64,000 nucleotides of DNA, taken from positions 501,740-565,739 of the forward strand of contig NW_019774480.1 of the NCBI RefSeq assembly GCF_001039355.2, in the 5' to 3' direction. The stretch comes from Lingula anatina. Its lineage: Eukaryota > Brachiopoda > Lingulata > Lingulida > Lingulidae. The position numbers and the translations under genes are program-made. Shown here in pieces: positions 13,689 to 22,200 of this stretch; the stretch's first letter is position 1; each line of letters opens with the position of its first letter. The notes beneath the pieces were generated by a model. That model ran no database searches. It was not told where the DNA came from and was given only the letters and a program-made list of their open reading frames with translations.

Positions 13689-13794
13689 GCATTATTAACA
13701 ATATTTTCATCTTAATCATCATTACTTTATATATATCTTATATTTACCGGGCTTTGTAAATTACAATTATTTCAGGCATGTACTCGTACCGAAA

Positions 13795-13829
<35 letters not shown>

Positions 13830-15635
13830 CATACCCAGACAAGCGCCAGTAGGGTCTGCCCTATATCCTGTTTCGCATGCGCACGTGTACGATCCCCTGG
13901 TGTTATTGCAGATGGCGTTGGCACCACAGATGGTGGTGTTCTGCGCGCACTCGTCCACGTCGTTCTCACAGTTCGCCCCCTCCCAGCCGGCCACGCAGTC
14001 GGTACACCCTACAACCCGGTCACAGGTGTTTGCACGAGACCCACAACTGCACGTGTTAGCGCAGTTGGTGCCCCAGTGGATGCCGTCACATGCTGCAATG
14101 AGAATATTTCTTTGCATTTTTTAAACGGCCAAAATATACTGAACTTGTACAGGTACCTGTATATCCGAAAAGAGTTCCGTTTTTATGTTACGGGAGCTTT
14201 GCACAACGATATTACACCAGAGTAGAGATTGAGCATGTAGTCAACAACCAGTCACCCAGCCAATCAATCGGTCAGTCAGTCAGTCAGTTAGACAGACGGT
14301 CGGTCACAGAATGATTCAGAAAAAAACCAGTGCGTGTATACATATGCATATACATACCAGTACATGTGCGCATGTCACTCTCACGCTTAAATCCTACTGC
14401 ACATGCACACTCGTATCCTCCAAGAGTGTTTTGACACGTGCTGTTTGCACTGCACAAATTACTGCCACTGCACTCGTCAATATCTGAAAGTAATGTCCCA
14501 CATAGGTCAAATACTACATCACCGATTTCATATATAAAAATAGCTGTCGGATTAAAGGTTGACTGAACCATTTCTAAGATAAATCCAAAGGGCAATTATG
14601 ATTCAACTGGATTTTAAATCGTAATTATATTTCGATTGCTCATACACTATACAATTCGCACTCTATTCCAACCTGTATTTTAGTGTGCAATGGGTTCGAT
14701 GTTTTTCAGTAATACGGAGTGGTTTTTCGTCTTTATCATAAGTTTAAATTCATATGATCACTGCTTAATATTACTTGAATATTCAAGTAACGTGGACAAA
14801 TCTTCCGGTACCAAAGCTGCCCGCCTCATGCACAGACTACTGTTTCGAACCAATAAGACGTGAAGGTTTGTACGACCTACCGTTACAAGTCACACTATCC
14901 GCCAGCAAGTCGTATCCAGGTGGACAGAAACAACCAGGTGACCCGTTGTTATTGTAACAAGTCGCAGGGGAGACACAAGAATGACCCGCACATACAGCAA
15001 TGTCTAAAAACCAAAGGGTAGATAATTGAAATAACAATATGGTGCAATGTGACGGGGGAAGGGGGAATACCTGCGAATGAGTTGTTCTCATTAAATACAG
15101 TTTTAGTGTACATTCATGGTTAATATAATCGCACGTTATAACTATTAACTCTTAACTGTATCAGCATGTTTGTACCAGTAATAGAGTCGCTATCAGTGTA
15201 TTATTATTATTAGTAAATCCCACCTCACGCGGCTTCTTGCACCTTTTTTATCTCGTTTAACTAACCACAGTGGCGATAGTCTCGTCAAATGCAATCTTGG
15301 ATGACCCCTATGGCCCCGTTTGCACAATACGTTGTCTTACGTTGTCTTAAGAAGATTTGAATATTATGAACGTAGAACAACTCAGCATACCTGTAGCAGT
15401 GCAGTTTTTCCCGTCTGCATCTAGAGTGTACCCAGTTTGGCAAGAACAGGTGAAGCTTCCAATCGTATTGGTGCAGATCTGTTGGCAACCGTCAACACGG
15501 GCGGTACACTCGTCTGTATCTGCAAGAAACACACACAGACGTGCATGGAAGAAGACACTTCGCGGTATGGTATGAAAAGAAAATACCGACAACATAGAGG
15601 TATTCATATTTCAGGGAAAATGTCCATGGCATATT

Positions 15636-15692
<57 letters not shown>

Positions 15693-17315
15693 AAGAGAGA
15701 GAAAGAGAAAGAAAGAGAGAGCCAAACATGATAGAATATTTAAAGGTCCCCCAAACAATTTGATCATAATATACTTATTAATATAGTTTCCGAATGCCAT
15801 ACATGTTTACAACCTATCTAAACTCACCAAACTCACAAAATTAGCGAAATAGAAATAAATAAGTACATAAATAAACAAATAGATAAACAAAACATATTTT
15901 AAAAACAAACAATAATAACTGAGTAGGAAATGAAGAAGAAATGGATAAAAACAAGAGGAAGACCTACTTACCGACGCACGTTTTAGCATCCGTATTTCTG
16001 AATCCAGAATGACAGGTGCACGTGTAGTCGCCATCGATGTTAACGCACGTTGAAATGGACGTGTTACACGTGTTCAGTGTCGCGTTAGAACACTCGTCAA
16101 TGTCTGGGGAATTGTAAGAAAAACAAAACGCAATATCAGAATTCTTTTTCTCTCATTTCAACTTCAATAGTGTAAAAAGAATGATTTGCTTTATAAAAAG
16201 CATATATGATATATACATACAGTGAAATGTAGGCTACTTTGCACTCAAATAAAGATACATTACGTATGTTGAACTTGATAGCAGCATTAAATTTTAATCG
16301 CATTATAATTGCAATAAATTTTGAAGAAAAAACAATGAGGCCTACAACTAACGTGAACGTTGTAACAACTCAGTGGCAGCAAACACTTTATTTGATACAC
16401 TGTGTACAGAATTAATCTGTATACATGTACATGAACATACGCAAAAAGATGCCTACATTAACATAAATACTGAGCAATTAGCCTAAAATTTCAATGTGAC
16501 TATGGAAATTTCTGATCGAAAACGTGCAGTAAGAATCTCTTTTGTCGTCTTATCACTAACAGTTGTGTCCGTGGGGTTATCATGCAAATACCTATGCATT
16601 TCAACCCGAGTATGAAATACCCGGATGGACAGAGGCATCTAAAAGACACTCCCTGCGTCTCCTCCTCGCTAGGGGTCAGGTCAGTGCAATTTCCGGTTGG
16701 AGGGCATGGGTTGTCTGCGCAGCCGTCAATTTCTGACTCGCAGTCCACGCCTAAAATGTAATGACACAAAGTTATGTATTCTTGATTATTTTTTTACCAG
16801 TGCTGTTATTGTAAAAGCTTGTACCAGTTATAATGCTGTTTAATTTTGTGTTATCATAGTAGAACACAGCACATACAGGTAACCTAATGCTGTGTTATAA
16901 GGTAAAAATAAATCATTTCTATGTAAATTAGATTGGGTATTGATATTAAATTGACCAAATTAAGTCTTAATACAACTTTTACCCAATTTCTAAGCATTTC
17001 AAAACATGCCACAAAGACGAATATGATTATTTCTCGGGTATGCCTTATTATCCGTGGAATCTGCCGAGGTAATCTAACTGACTGAAGAAAGTACGAAGGA
17101 ACGGATAAAGGCAAAGGTGTATTTAGAAAAAAAAGTACCACATAAAACACACCTGTGTAGCCCACTGAACAATTGCAGTTAACCAAACGGATGGAGCTGT
17201 CGACATTTTGGCCGTCACGGAGTTGGTCGAAGTTACACGAACCTTGGCCACTGCAACCGGAACAAAGGTCAACCGTTGGGGTCCAAGTGGTGGATCCTCC
17301 CCTGCCATCGGTTAA
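975..17315 (-). CDS. Multi-exon EGF/cbEGF and SEA-domain extracellular protein (gene span, partial at both ends)
   Basis: Gene-level entry; exons are listed separately. Reading down the minus strand from 17.3 kb, the exons encode two EGF modules, a run of EGF and calcium-binding EGF modules (DxDEC or DxNEC starts, Cx[DN]x4[FY]xC hydroxylation motifs), a laminin-like EGF, three cbEGFs in one exon, a SEA domain over three exons, one more cbEGF and the start of a second SEA domain. Almost all EGF exon junctions are phase 1, so codons join cleanly (for example G|VDC and G|ACATTGAC). The product should be secreted or on the cell surface. The N-terminus and signal peptide are absent, lying beyond the repeat and gap near 18 kb, and the C-terminus lies left of the window. 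Two exon blocks appear twice because of haplotype redundancy. The ortholog is not recognised; the architecture resembles mucin-like EGF/SEA proteins. Confidence 0.85.
2067..2146 (-). CDS. Putative first exon of a second SEA domain (copy)
   Basis: 80-bp frame, phase 1 in and phase 0 out, with a TATTTAAG acceptor and GTGAGT donor. It reads [17 protein letters not shown] and [10 protein letters not shown]. Length and phases equal those of SEA exon 1 at 7833-7912, and the preceding cbEGF ends in phase 1 as needed. The matching second and third SEA exons were not found in the window. Confidence 0.5.
2619..2759 (-). CDS. Calcium-binding EGF exon after the SEA domain (haplotype copy 1)
   Basis: Counterpart of 5896-6036, 141 bp, with the same [12 protein letters not shown] module. 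A third partial occurrence of its 3' end reaches 1577, where it is cut by the lone N. Confidence 0.88.
2883..2957. repeat. (CT)n(CA)n microsatellite
   Basis: A dinucleotide tract inside the intron between the SEA and post-SEA cbEGF exons. The homologous tract near 6160-6200 is much shorter, a length difference between copies. Confidence 0.9.
3284..3477 (-). CDS. SEA domain exon 3 (haplotype copy 1)
   Basis: Counterpart of 6538-6731, 194 bp. It has VRRTP where the other copy has VRQTP; the rest of the peptide is the same. Confidence 0.78.
3579..3790. mobile_element. Palindromic MITE-like element, CCATTCCCA / AGATCGATCT family
   Basis: The left end CCCCATTCCCACAG with AGATCGATCT is mirrored by AGATCGATC-like sequence and TCTCTGGGAATGC at the right. 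The interior is also loosely self-complementary around a central TAATTA. The same copy recurs at 6829-7040 in the duplicate block. Related copies lie at 40780-41050 and 60765-61010. Confidence 0.6.
4264..4322 (-). CDS. SEA domain exon 2 (haplotype copy 1)
   Basis: Counterpart of 7519-7577, 59 bp, same peptide [19 protein letters not shown]. Confidence 0.72.
4578..4657 (-). CDS. SEA domain exon 1 (haplotype copy 1)
   Basis: Counterpart of 7833-7912, 80 bp, with the same peptide and splice sites. Confidence 0.72.
5025..5399 (-). CDS. Exon with three tandem cbEGF modules (haplotype copy 1)
   Basis: Counterpart of 8280-8654 with the same length and splice sites. One visible coding difference is GSYKCAC here against GSYTCAC there. 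It lies just inside the lone N at 5445. Confidence 0.88.
5896..6036 (-). CDS. Calcium-binding EGF exon after the SEA domain (haplotype copy 2)
   Basis: 141-bp phase 1-1 exon, acceptor TTTCCAG and donor GTAAGA. It reads [30 protein letters not shown] and [16 protein letters not shown]. Confidence 0.88.
6538..6731 (-). CDS. SEA domain exon 3 (haplotype copy 2)
   Basis: 194-bp exon, phase 2 in and phase 1 out, acceptor ATTTTCAG and donor GTACGT. It starts [17 protein letters not shown] and ends [19 protein letters not shown] sits where many SEA domains have the self-cleaving GS[VIA]VV motif; here Leu follows Gly, so autoproteolysis is not expected. Confidence 0.8.
7519..7577 (-). CDS. SEA domain exon 2 (haplotype copy 2)
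   Basis: 59-bp exon, phase 0 in and phase 2 out, acceptor CTTGCAG and donor GTAAGT. It encodes [19 protein letters not shown], the helix and following strand of the SEA fold. Joined to the next exon it gives EITEIRNDNG. Confidence 0.75.
7833..7912 (-). CDS. SEA domain exon 1 (haplotype copy 2)
   Basis: 80-bp exon, phase 1 in and phase 0 out, acceptor ATTTCAG and donor GTAAGA. It encodes [18 protein letters not shown] and TDYSLLVRT, the opening strand and helix of a SEA domain. The frame is fixed by the upstream GTTAAAG|TG junction; a longer open frame on this strand is out of phase and is not the product. Confidence 0.75.
8280..8654 (-). CDS. Exon with three tandem cbEGF modules (haplotype copy 2)
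   Basis: 375-bp phase 1-1 exon, acceptor TTCTCTAG and donor GTATGG. It holds three complete cbEGFs starting [21 protein letters not shown] and [11 protein letters not shown], each with a GSYxCxC core, then a short linker PLQGVK into the SEA domain. Fusion of three modules in one exon contrasts with the one-module-per-exon layout upstream. Confidence 0.92.
8941..9075 (-). CDS. Calcium-binding EGF exon
   Basis: 135-bp phase 1-1 exon, acceptor AATCACAG and donor GTACGT. It reads [31 protein letters not shown] and [14 protein letters not shown]. The acceptor edge of this exon recurs about 100 bp away as a truncated direct repeat. Confidence 0.88.
9064..9262. repeat. About 100-bp tandem duplication covering an exon acceptor edge
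   Basis: ATTCATTGATATCTGTGATT and the following intron sequence occur at about 9064 and again at about 9165. The second unit keeps only the first few codons of the cbEGF exon start, so it is a non-functional exon-edge relic. Confidence 0.65.
9467..9595 (-). CDS. EGF-like exon
   Basis: 129-bp phase 1-1 exon, acceptor CATTTCAG and donor GTGAGA. It encodes [25 protein letters not shown] and [12 protein letters not shown]. The module is short and lacks the acidic calcium-binding start. Confidence 0.8.
9760..10031. mobile_element. Short inverted-terminal element, CAGTGGCGGAT ... ATCCGCCCCTG
   Basis: The left end CAGTGGCGGATTTAGG is complementary to the right end CCTGGATCCGCCCCTG. The interior is a G-rich tract and about 100 bp of moderate-GC sequence. 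The end motif resembles common hAT-like non-autonomous elements, but I see no clear 8-bp target duplication. The right part recurs at 12556-12730 in the duplicate block. Confidence 0.5.
10114..10242 (-). CDS. Calcium-binding EGF exon (haplotype copy 1)
   Basis: Counterpart of 12812-12940, 129 bp, same [12 protein letters not shown] peptide. It would splice to the next exon at 9595 through G|TG (Val). Confidence 0.85.
10689..10808 (-). CDS. EGF exon, DINEC type (haplotype copy 1)
   Basis: Counterpart of 13367-13486, 120 bp, with the same predicted peptide and splice sites. The flanking intron differs by small insertions, including a C-homopolymer near 10858-10870. Confidence 0.85.
10955..11018. 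repeat. (ACT)n microsatellite
   Basis: About 20 ACT/CTA units; the homologous tract at 13627-13688 differs in length and interruptions. Confidence 0.9.
11126..11170. repeat. (AAAT)n microsatellite next to a splice donor
   Basis: A tetranucleotide array that on the minus strand begins about 7 bases inside the intron after the donor at 11177. It is longer here than at 13791-13829 in the other copy. Confidence 0.9.
11177..11434 (-). CDS. Laminin-like EGF plus cbEGF exon (haplotype copy 1)
   Basis: Same exon as 13835-14092, 258 bp, with identical splice sites and only scattered substitutions (GSCL in place of GACL). The (AAAT)n array after its donor is longer than in the other copy. It probably represents the second haplotype and should not be counted as an extra domain. 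Confidence 0.85.
12812..12940 (-). CDS. Calcium-binding EGF exon (haplotype copy 2)
   Basis: 129-bp phase 1-1 exon, acceptor TTTCAG and donor GTGAGG. It reads [28 protein letters not shown] and LDGFTCNQ. It is the last exon before the lone N at 12555. Confidence 0.88.
13367..13486 (-). CDS. EGF exon, DINEC type (haplotype copy 2)
   Basis: 120-bp phase 1-1 exon, acceptor TTTTACAG and donor GTAATA. It reads [28 protein letters not shown] and [12 protein letters not shown], a cbEGF-type module. Confidence 0.88.
13835..14092 (-). CDS. Laminin-like EGF plus cbEGF exon (haplotype copy 2)
   Basis: 258-bp phase 1-1 exon. It starts [17 protein letters not shown], continues through a cysteine-rich laminin-type EGF ending [10 protein letters not shown], then a cb[21 protein letters not shown] to [10 protein letters not shown]. 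The donor GTATGTTATTTATTT runs directly into an (AAAT)n tetranucleotide array. The copy at 11177-11434 is nearly identical, with Ser in place of Ala near the C-terminus. Confidence 0.88.
14358..14483 (-). CDS. Calcium-binding EGF exon
   Basis: 126-bp phase 1-1 exon, acceptor CTTTCAG and donor GTATGT. It encodes [29 protein letters not shown] and [12 protein letters not shown], a canonical cbEGF. It is the last exon upstream of the block that appears twice. Confidence 0.9.
14881..15003 (-). CDS. EGF-like exon
   Basis: 123-bp phase 1-1 exon with acceptor TTTTTAG and donor GTAGGT. It reads [16 protein letters not shown] and [15 protein letters not shown]. The module keeps six cysteines, but the calcium-binding start is degenerate (DIAVC in place of DIDEC). 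Confidence 0.85.
15391..15519 (-). CDS. Calcium-binding EGF exon
   Basis: 129-bp phase 1-1 exon after a TTCTTGCAG acceptor, donor GTATGC. It reads [28 protein letters not shown] and [12 protein letters not shown]. This is the C-x3-C cbEGF form found in fibrillin- and fibulin-like proteins. A (GT)n(GA)n microsatellite lies about 120 bp upstream in the intron. Confidence 0.9.
15638..15721. repeat. (GT)n(GA)n compound microsatellite
   Basis: A pure GT tract followed by interrupted GA/GAAA, lying in an EGF-gene intron. Confidence 0.9.
15972..16103 (-). CDS. Calcium-binding EGF exon
   Basis: 132-bp phase 1-1 exon, acceptor CCCCAG and consensus donor GTAAGT. It starts [13 protein letters not shown] and ends [25 protein letters not shown] carries the Asn hydroxylation consensus, so this is a standard cbEGF. 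Confidence 0.9.
16592..16750 (-). CDS. EGF-like exon
   Basis: 159-bp phase 1-1 exon between TTTTAG and GTATTT. It encodes [19 protein letters not shown] and a closing [16 protein letters not shown]: six cysteines of an EGF module, without the DxDEC calcium-binding start (it has EIDGC). Confidence 0.85.
17153..17315 (-). CDS. EGF-like exon, most 5' exon seen of the EGF/SEA gene
   Basis: After an acceptor ending TTCAG, this 163-bp exon reads [13 protein letters not shown], then an EGF module with C-x2-C-x4-C and a closing [10 protein letters not shown], and ends at a GTGTGT donor in phase 1. Spliced to the next exon it gives [14 protein letters not shown], a typical EGF-to-EGF transition. The frame is closed upstream of the acceptor by a TGA, so an earlier exon is needed; none is visible before the repeat region and gap. 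Confidence 0.7.
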
Positions 17316-17528
17316 CTGAACCCTTCATTAAAGTAATATAACACGATATATACTATTTAGAATGGTTCTATGTGATAACTAATGCAAGCAGTGCACGTAA
17401 TGGAAACGGACGCAGAGAGTCAATGCAAAAAATGGAAACACCAATGTTTTTAAAAAATAGAAAACTTTCATCACTGAACTTTTTTCATAGCGAACTAGAG
17501 GATCAGAGAGGCGATACCGCCTCCGAAT

Positions 17529-18830
17529 ATTGTACCACCAGCTGGAGCAAGCGCATTCGTATAGACCCCCACATACACAAAATAAGGGACACAGTCACCA
17601 GTCTTGTGCTTGACAAACTGTAAACATGCAATCAACAAGAATTTTCAATATATGCAAAAAATATATGAAACTAAAAATGGTACAATCAAATTTAAGTTCA
17701 TCGTAAGGTAGGTGAAAGGTCATTTTCAAGGTCACAGTAAATTGCCAGTATATGACTTCCTATTCAAGTTCAATAGTAACTATGGACCTATCTCTGCCAG
17801 GTTTGGAGTTAAAAGAGAAAGAAATTAGCAGAGTTCAGTTCAAGATAATAAGTAGATCAAAGGTCAATTTCAAGGTCACACTTAGATTGCCAGTATATGA
17901 CTTCCTATTCAAGTTCAATAGTAACTATGGACCTATCTCTGCCAGTTTTNNNNNNNNNNNNNNNNNNNNNNNNNNNNNNNNNNNNNNNNNNNNNNNNNNN
18001 NNNNNNNNNNNNNNNNNNNNNNNNNNNNNNNNNNNNNNNNNNNNNNNNNNNNNNNNNNNNNNNNNNNNNNNNNNNNNNNNNNNNNNNNNNNNNNNNNNNN
18101 NNNNNNNNNNNNNNNNNNNNNNNNNNNNNNNNNNNNNNNNNNNNNNNNNNNNNNNNNNNNNNNNNNNNNNNNNNNNNNNNNNNNNNNNNNNNNNNNNNNN
18201 NNNNNNNNNNNNNNNNNNNNNNNNNNNNNNNNNNNNNNNNNNNNNNNNNNNNNNNNNNNNNNNNNNNNNNNNNNNNNNNNNNNNNNNNNNNNNNNNNNNN
18301 NNNNNNNNNNNNNNNNNNNNNNNNNNNNNNNNNNNNNNNNNNNNNNNNNNNNNNNNNNNNNNNNNNNNNNNNNNNNNNNNNNNNNNNNNNNNNNNNNNNN
18401 NNNNNNNNNNNNNNNNNNNNNNNNNNNNNNNATTTTTTTGAAAATTTTGGCCCATTTGACCTTGAAGTAAAGGTCAAAGGTCAAATCCAAGGGTATATTT
18501 GAAATCTACACATATGACTTTTGGAAAGCCGTCTATAGAAATTTTTCCCATAACTCCTTCCGTAGGGTAGATAATTAGCATTTAATTTTGCCATTTTTAG
18601 ACAAGGGTGCATTGTAATGAATGCCACACCCAGACCCCAATACCGACAAAGCCTAAATTTTACGTGGAACGAGTTGAGATTATAGGTGACCTAAATCCAT
18701 GAGATGGGTACGGGGGCCCTTACCGTCTAGGAGGAGAAGCGGTAACGGTAGCCGTCCGGCGGAGCCGGCGGAACGATCCGGACGGGACCGAAACCATGTG
18801 TACCGCCAGCGCTAACGCTGGTGGTACAAT
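17529..18830. mobile_element. AGGTCA-rich interspersed element with TTGTACCACCAGC inverted ends, split by gap
   Basis: The left end ATTGTACCACCAGC (17529-17542) is the exact reverse complement of GCTGGTGGTACAAT at 18817-18830. The interior has at least two direct units of about 145 bp (near 17711 and 17856), each with AAGGTCA motifs, and a perfect DR1 (18471-18483). The right end forms a GC-rich hairpin. A diverged copy lies at 52455-53640. Part of the element is hidden by the Ns. No transposase is visible, so it looks non-autonomous. Confidence 0.65.
17950..18431. other. Assembly gap (482 Ns)
   Basis: A run of Ns inside the AGGTCA repeat. Open frames reported across it are meaningless. The gap separates the 5'-truncated EGF/SEA gene from the 3'-truncated TMEM72-like gene. 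Confidence 1.
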
Positions 18831-19264
18831 AAATGCTTGTTTTGCAATAATCTTGTATGCTAATTACGACATTTTTAGAACAAAATGATAAGAGGATAGA
18901 TGTACATAGTGACACAAACTCTAACAGCAATCACTTGGACCTAAAAAAAAATAAAACTGTTTTTTGTGTTGAAGCTACTTTACAGATTTTGCAAAATAAA
19001 ACATGAGGTTGAAGTGAAATCGTATTAGCTGTACACGCTAATTTAACAATGAAAGCAATCATGCAAACAAACCAATTACCAGCTACGATCACATCAGGAG
19101 TAATGCTACATGTATTATGCAATGTAAAAAGCATTTGCCAAGCTATAAATTACAAGTTAGAACACCCACTATGTGCAATAAAATCAGATAATGATAACAG
19201 TAAACATCACAAAAACAACTAAGAAAAGCACCCAGCATCACAGTGGCAAAACACTATCACCTAC

Positions 19265-19279
19265 CTTAGCCGCGGCCTC
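19265..19279 (-). CDS. Possible 15-nt microexon of the TMEM72-like gene
   Basis: GAGGCCGCGGCTAAG lies between a pyrimidine-rich TTTTTCTTTAG acceptor and a GTAGGT donor. Its length keeps the phase 2 frame of exon 5, and it is GC-rich in AT-rich surroundings. It would add R-R-P-R-L plus a split codon. It could equally be chance. Confidence 0.3.
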
Positions 19280-22200
19280 CTAAAGAAAAATAAAATTGTA
19301 TTCTTTAATATAACTTTGTATTGCTGGGCCCAATCTTTCTTTTAAAGTGTACTGTTTCTGGTATTTTGTGTCCAGATGAAATGTTCCAATTAGTCTTATT
19401 GATCATAATTTTCCATTTTTTTTTCTTTATTTTTATTATTATTATTTTTATTTTATTTATTTAATTTTTTTTTTTTTTTGGAGGGGAGGGTTCAACTGAA
19501 AAGTCATTATACTTTTATAACTTTTAATTTCTCACAATTAAAATTGTCTTTATCTTTTTTTATTAACAGCAGTTATTCTTTTCCCCTTTACTTACTACAA
19601 CAAACACTCACGAAAGTGTCCAGTGTAATTAGTCATAATAACATATCAAACAACAACTTATACAACATAAAGATGGCTAAATCATGCAACAGCAGTTAAA
19701 CAATTAAAATGGCAAAGACTTGTCATATATCAAAACATCAGTTTGGTGCAGGTGGTTGTATTAGGTTCCAGACAAAAAGTTAATAGTCCAACAGCATCAC
19801 CATATGATTCAATTCTCTTCAGTCATGGCAAAACTTGTCTGCTCTTGGCCGAATACCAAGCAAAAGTAAAGTCGAGCCAGCACTTATTTCACACCCACCC
19901 ATTTAAAGTGTGCATAAGCTATAAGTAGACTTTCTCAAATATTTTGTTTCAACTTACAACACTATAATTGTTTTAATGAATTTTTATAGCCAAGCAATTA
20001 AACATCTATATGGTCCCAATACTGTGAATTGATTTTTGTCTCAGGAAAATATTTCCTGTGCACAGTATCTATAGCTTTTAGCATGTACCTAAGAAAACAA
20101 TACGTTCAGAATTTTTCCCATATCTGCCCTATAATTGAATTTGTGAATCTTCAAGAAATCTGGTGGTTTGGCAGTGCAAGTTAGACCATTTTCAGTCTAT
20201 TTTAGTCTGGATGTAAGCACAACCAGAGTTGACACAGCATTCCTGGAACAGCCATGATCATGCCATTATATAGCATAGACCACAATCATGTCACACCTAA
20301 CAAAAATCTCAACTGTAGCATTCAAACACTCTCCACTTACCTGTCATATGTTTCTTCAATAGTATTGATATTGTCTTGTCGAATTTTTATGGACTTTATA
20401 CAATAGAATATTGCTGATATAATCATCATCACACCTACAGAAAAAATATTAAATAGATCTTACATTAAAACAAAAAGCATGATAATTCAAATATACAATG
20501 GAGAAAAAAGTCCAACATGATTGCTATGTGATGTGCTGGTGACAGTTTTCAATTGTCAACTGAGAAAAAACATACTGGTAAGAAAAAACTTTTTGTGTGA
20601 GATTTCCGTATTTTAACTGAATGTGGCTGCATATATGACAAGACTACTCTGAAGTCAATTATCCGCATTTCAATATTCTAAAACTGTCTTCCAGGTTTTC
20701 AGGTTTGAAATAATCAGCAAACATTTTTCTTTCAACTTTCTTCAACAAAATATACTCAAACTACATTATGCTTGCAGTCAGAATGGCAATAACCTAACAC
20801 CCTGTGTGCTTACAAGAATCACTTGGAAGAAAACTGAAAACTGGGGAATAATTGGCACAAAATAATCCATGCCTTCAATGTTCTTCTCTTGGTGACAACT
20901 TCATCTAATTATTTCATCTAAAACATTGTGTCCTAATCGAAAACTTTTGTGCTTTGATTTAAACCCTTCTTCCCTAGCACAACCATCTAAATAAAGAAAA
21001 AGGTGAATGTCATATCAACTAACCTGAAATTATTGCCATCCACACCTCCTGTGGTTGTATAAAACATGGTATACAGAGTATGAGGTAGAAAATACCCTTT
21101 TTCCAGTTGTCAAACCACATAACCCAGCTCCAGAATTTCACACCACAGCTAGGGGGTCTGCGTCTAGTCAAACAGAAAAATAATATTTCAAAATTAAGAA
21201 CAGCTACTTATATACAAGTACAGTAATGGCAACAAAAATATCTATAGATTTAACTTGCCACTTCTGTTTATTTATCAATTTGCTTAATTACTATTCACAC
21301 TGCATAAATATCTCTACGAAAGATTCATGATATATTTGATTTCTTCAACATGTTTCTGGGAAGTGATTTCACATCATTCACTGCCTAATTGTCTTTTGCT
21401 ACAAATTCGCATGGGTTTTATTCCAGATTATAATTCACCTATCAAAAGCTTATACTTACGGTGAATCTCTCTCTGTGCATGCTAACACACAGAGGTTAGT
21501 TAAGAATACCGTTTCTAGAAAGGTCATTATAAAAGCAGCTCCACTGAAAACAAAATTTAGGTTGGTAAACAATCAACTTCAATTTTCAAGTTTTTATAAT
21601 TCTTTGGTAACTGGGTTTAATAGAGATAAATATGACTACTGCATTTCATGATTTCAATCTTCTTTAAAAACTAACAAGCAAGTATGAAATACTAGAAGAC
21701 AGCTCTACCAAACACTTCTTCATTTGAAATTATTTTCTAAACCCATGAACATGAATTTATATTTTTTTTTATTTCAACTTACATAAGATAAAACCCCAAG
21801 GGGTGGTGTCTAAATGCTGCCTCGACTCCAATGCCCCAAAGTCCTGGAAAACAGAAGTACACGTACCACATAAACTACACGCAAGACATCACAGTACTAG
21901 TACATGTATGTACTATTGTAGTTTGTTATTTATCCTTTTTATTTGTGTTTATCTTCAGTAAGTAATGGGATAATTAATTTGGATACACTTTTTAACATTC
22001 TTTTAACTTAAATAAGCAGCTTCTCAAGTTATACCTTGAGAGTATGCCTGCTAGCATTGGTAATGCTGTTCAGTTAACAGTGACAGGTGTTTGGTGCATA
22101 AATCCCAGCAAACTAACAATACTCGACATCATACATTTTGTTAAGTTCAACTGACCCTGAACAACATTTAAATAACGCTTTTTGTTTTATGAGGTCAGAG

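Noticed and set aside
17752-18502. Long open frames on both strands around 18 kb
   Set aside because: They run through the N gap; the real bases belong to the AGGTCA repeat.
18727-18930. GC-rich minus-strand frame ending VRIVPPAPPDGYRYRFSS as the missing TMEM72-like C-terminus
   Set aside because: Attractive because of its VRIVP motif, but the segment is the right end of the interspersed element and a diverged copy sits at 53.5-53.6 kb.
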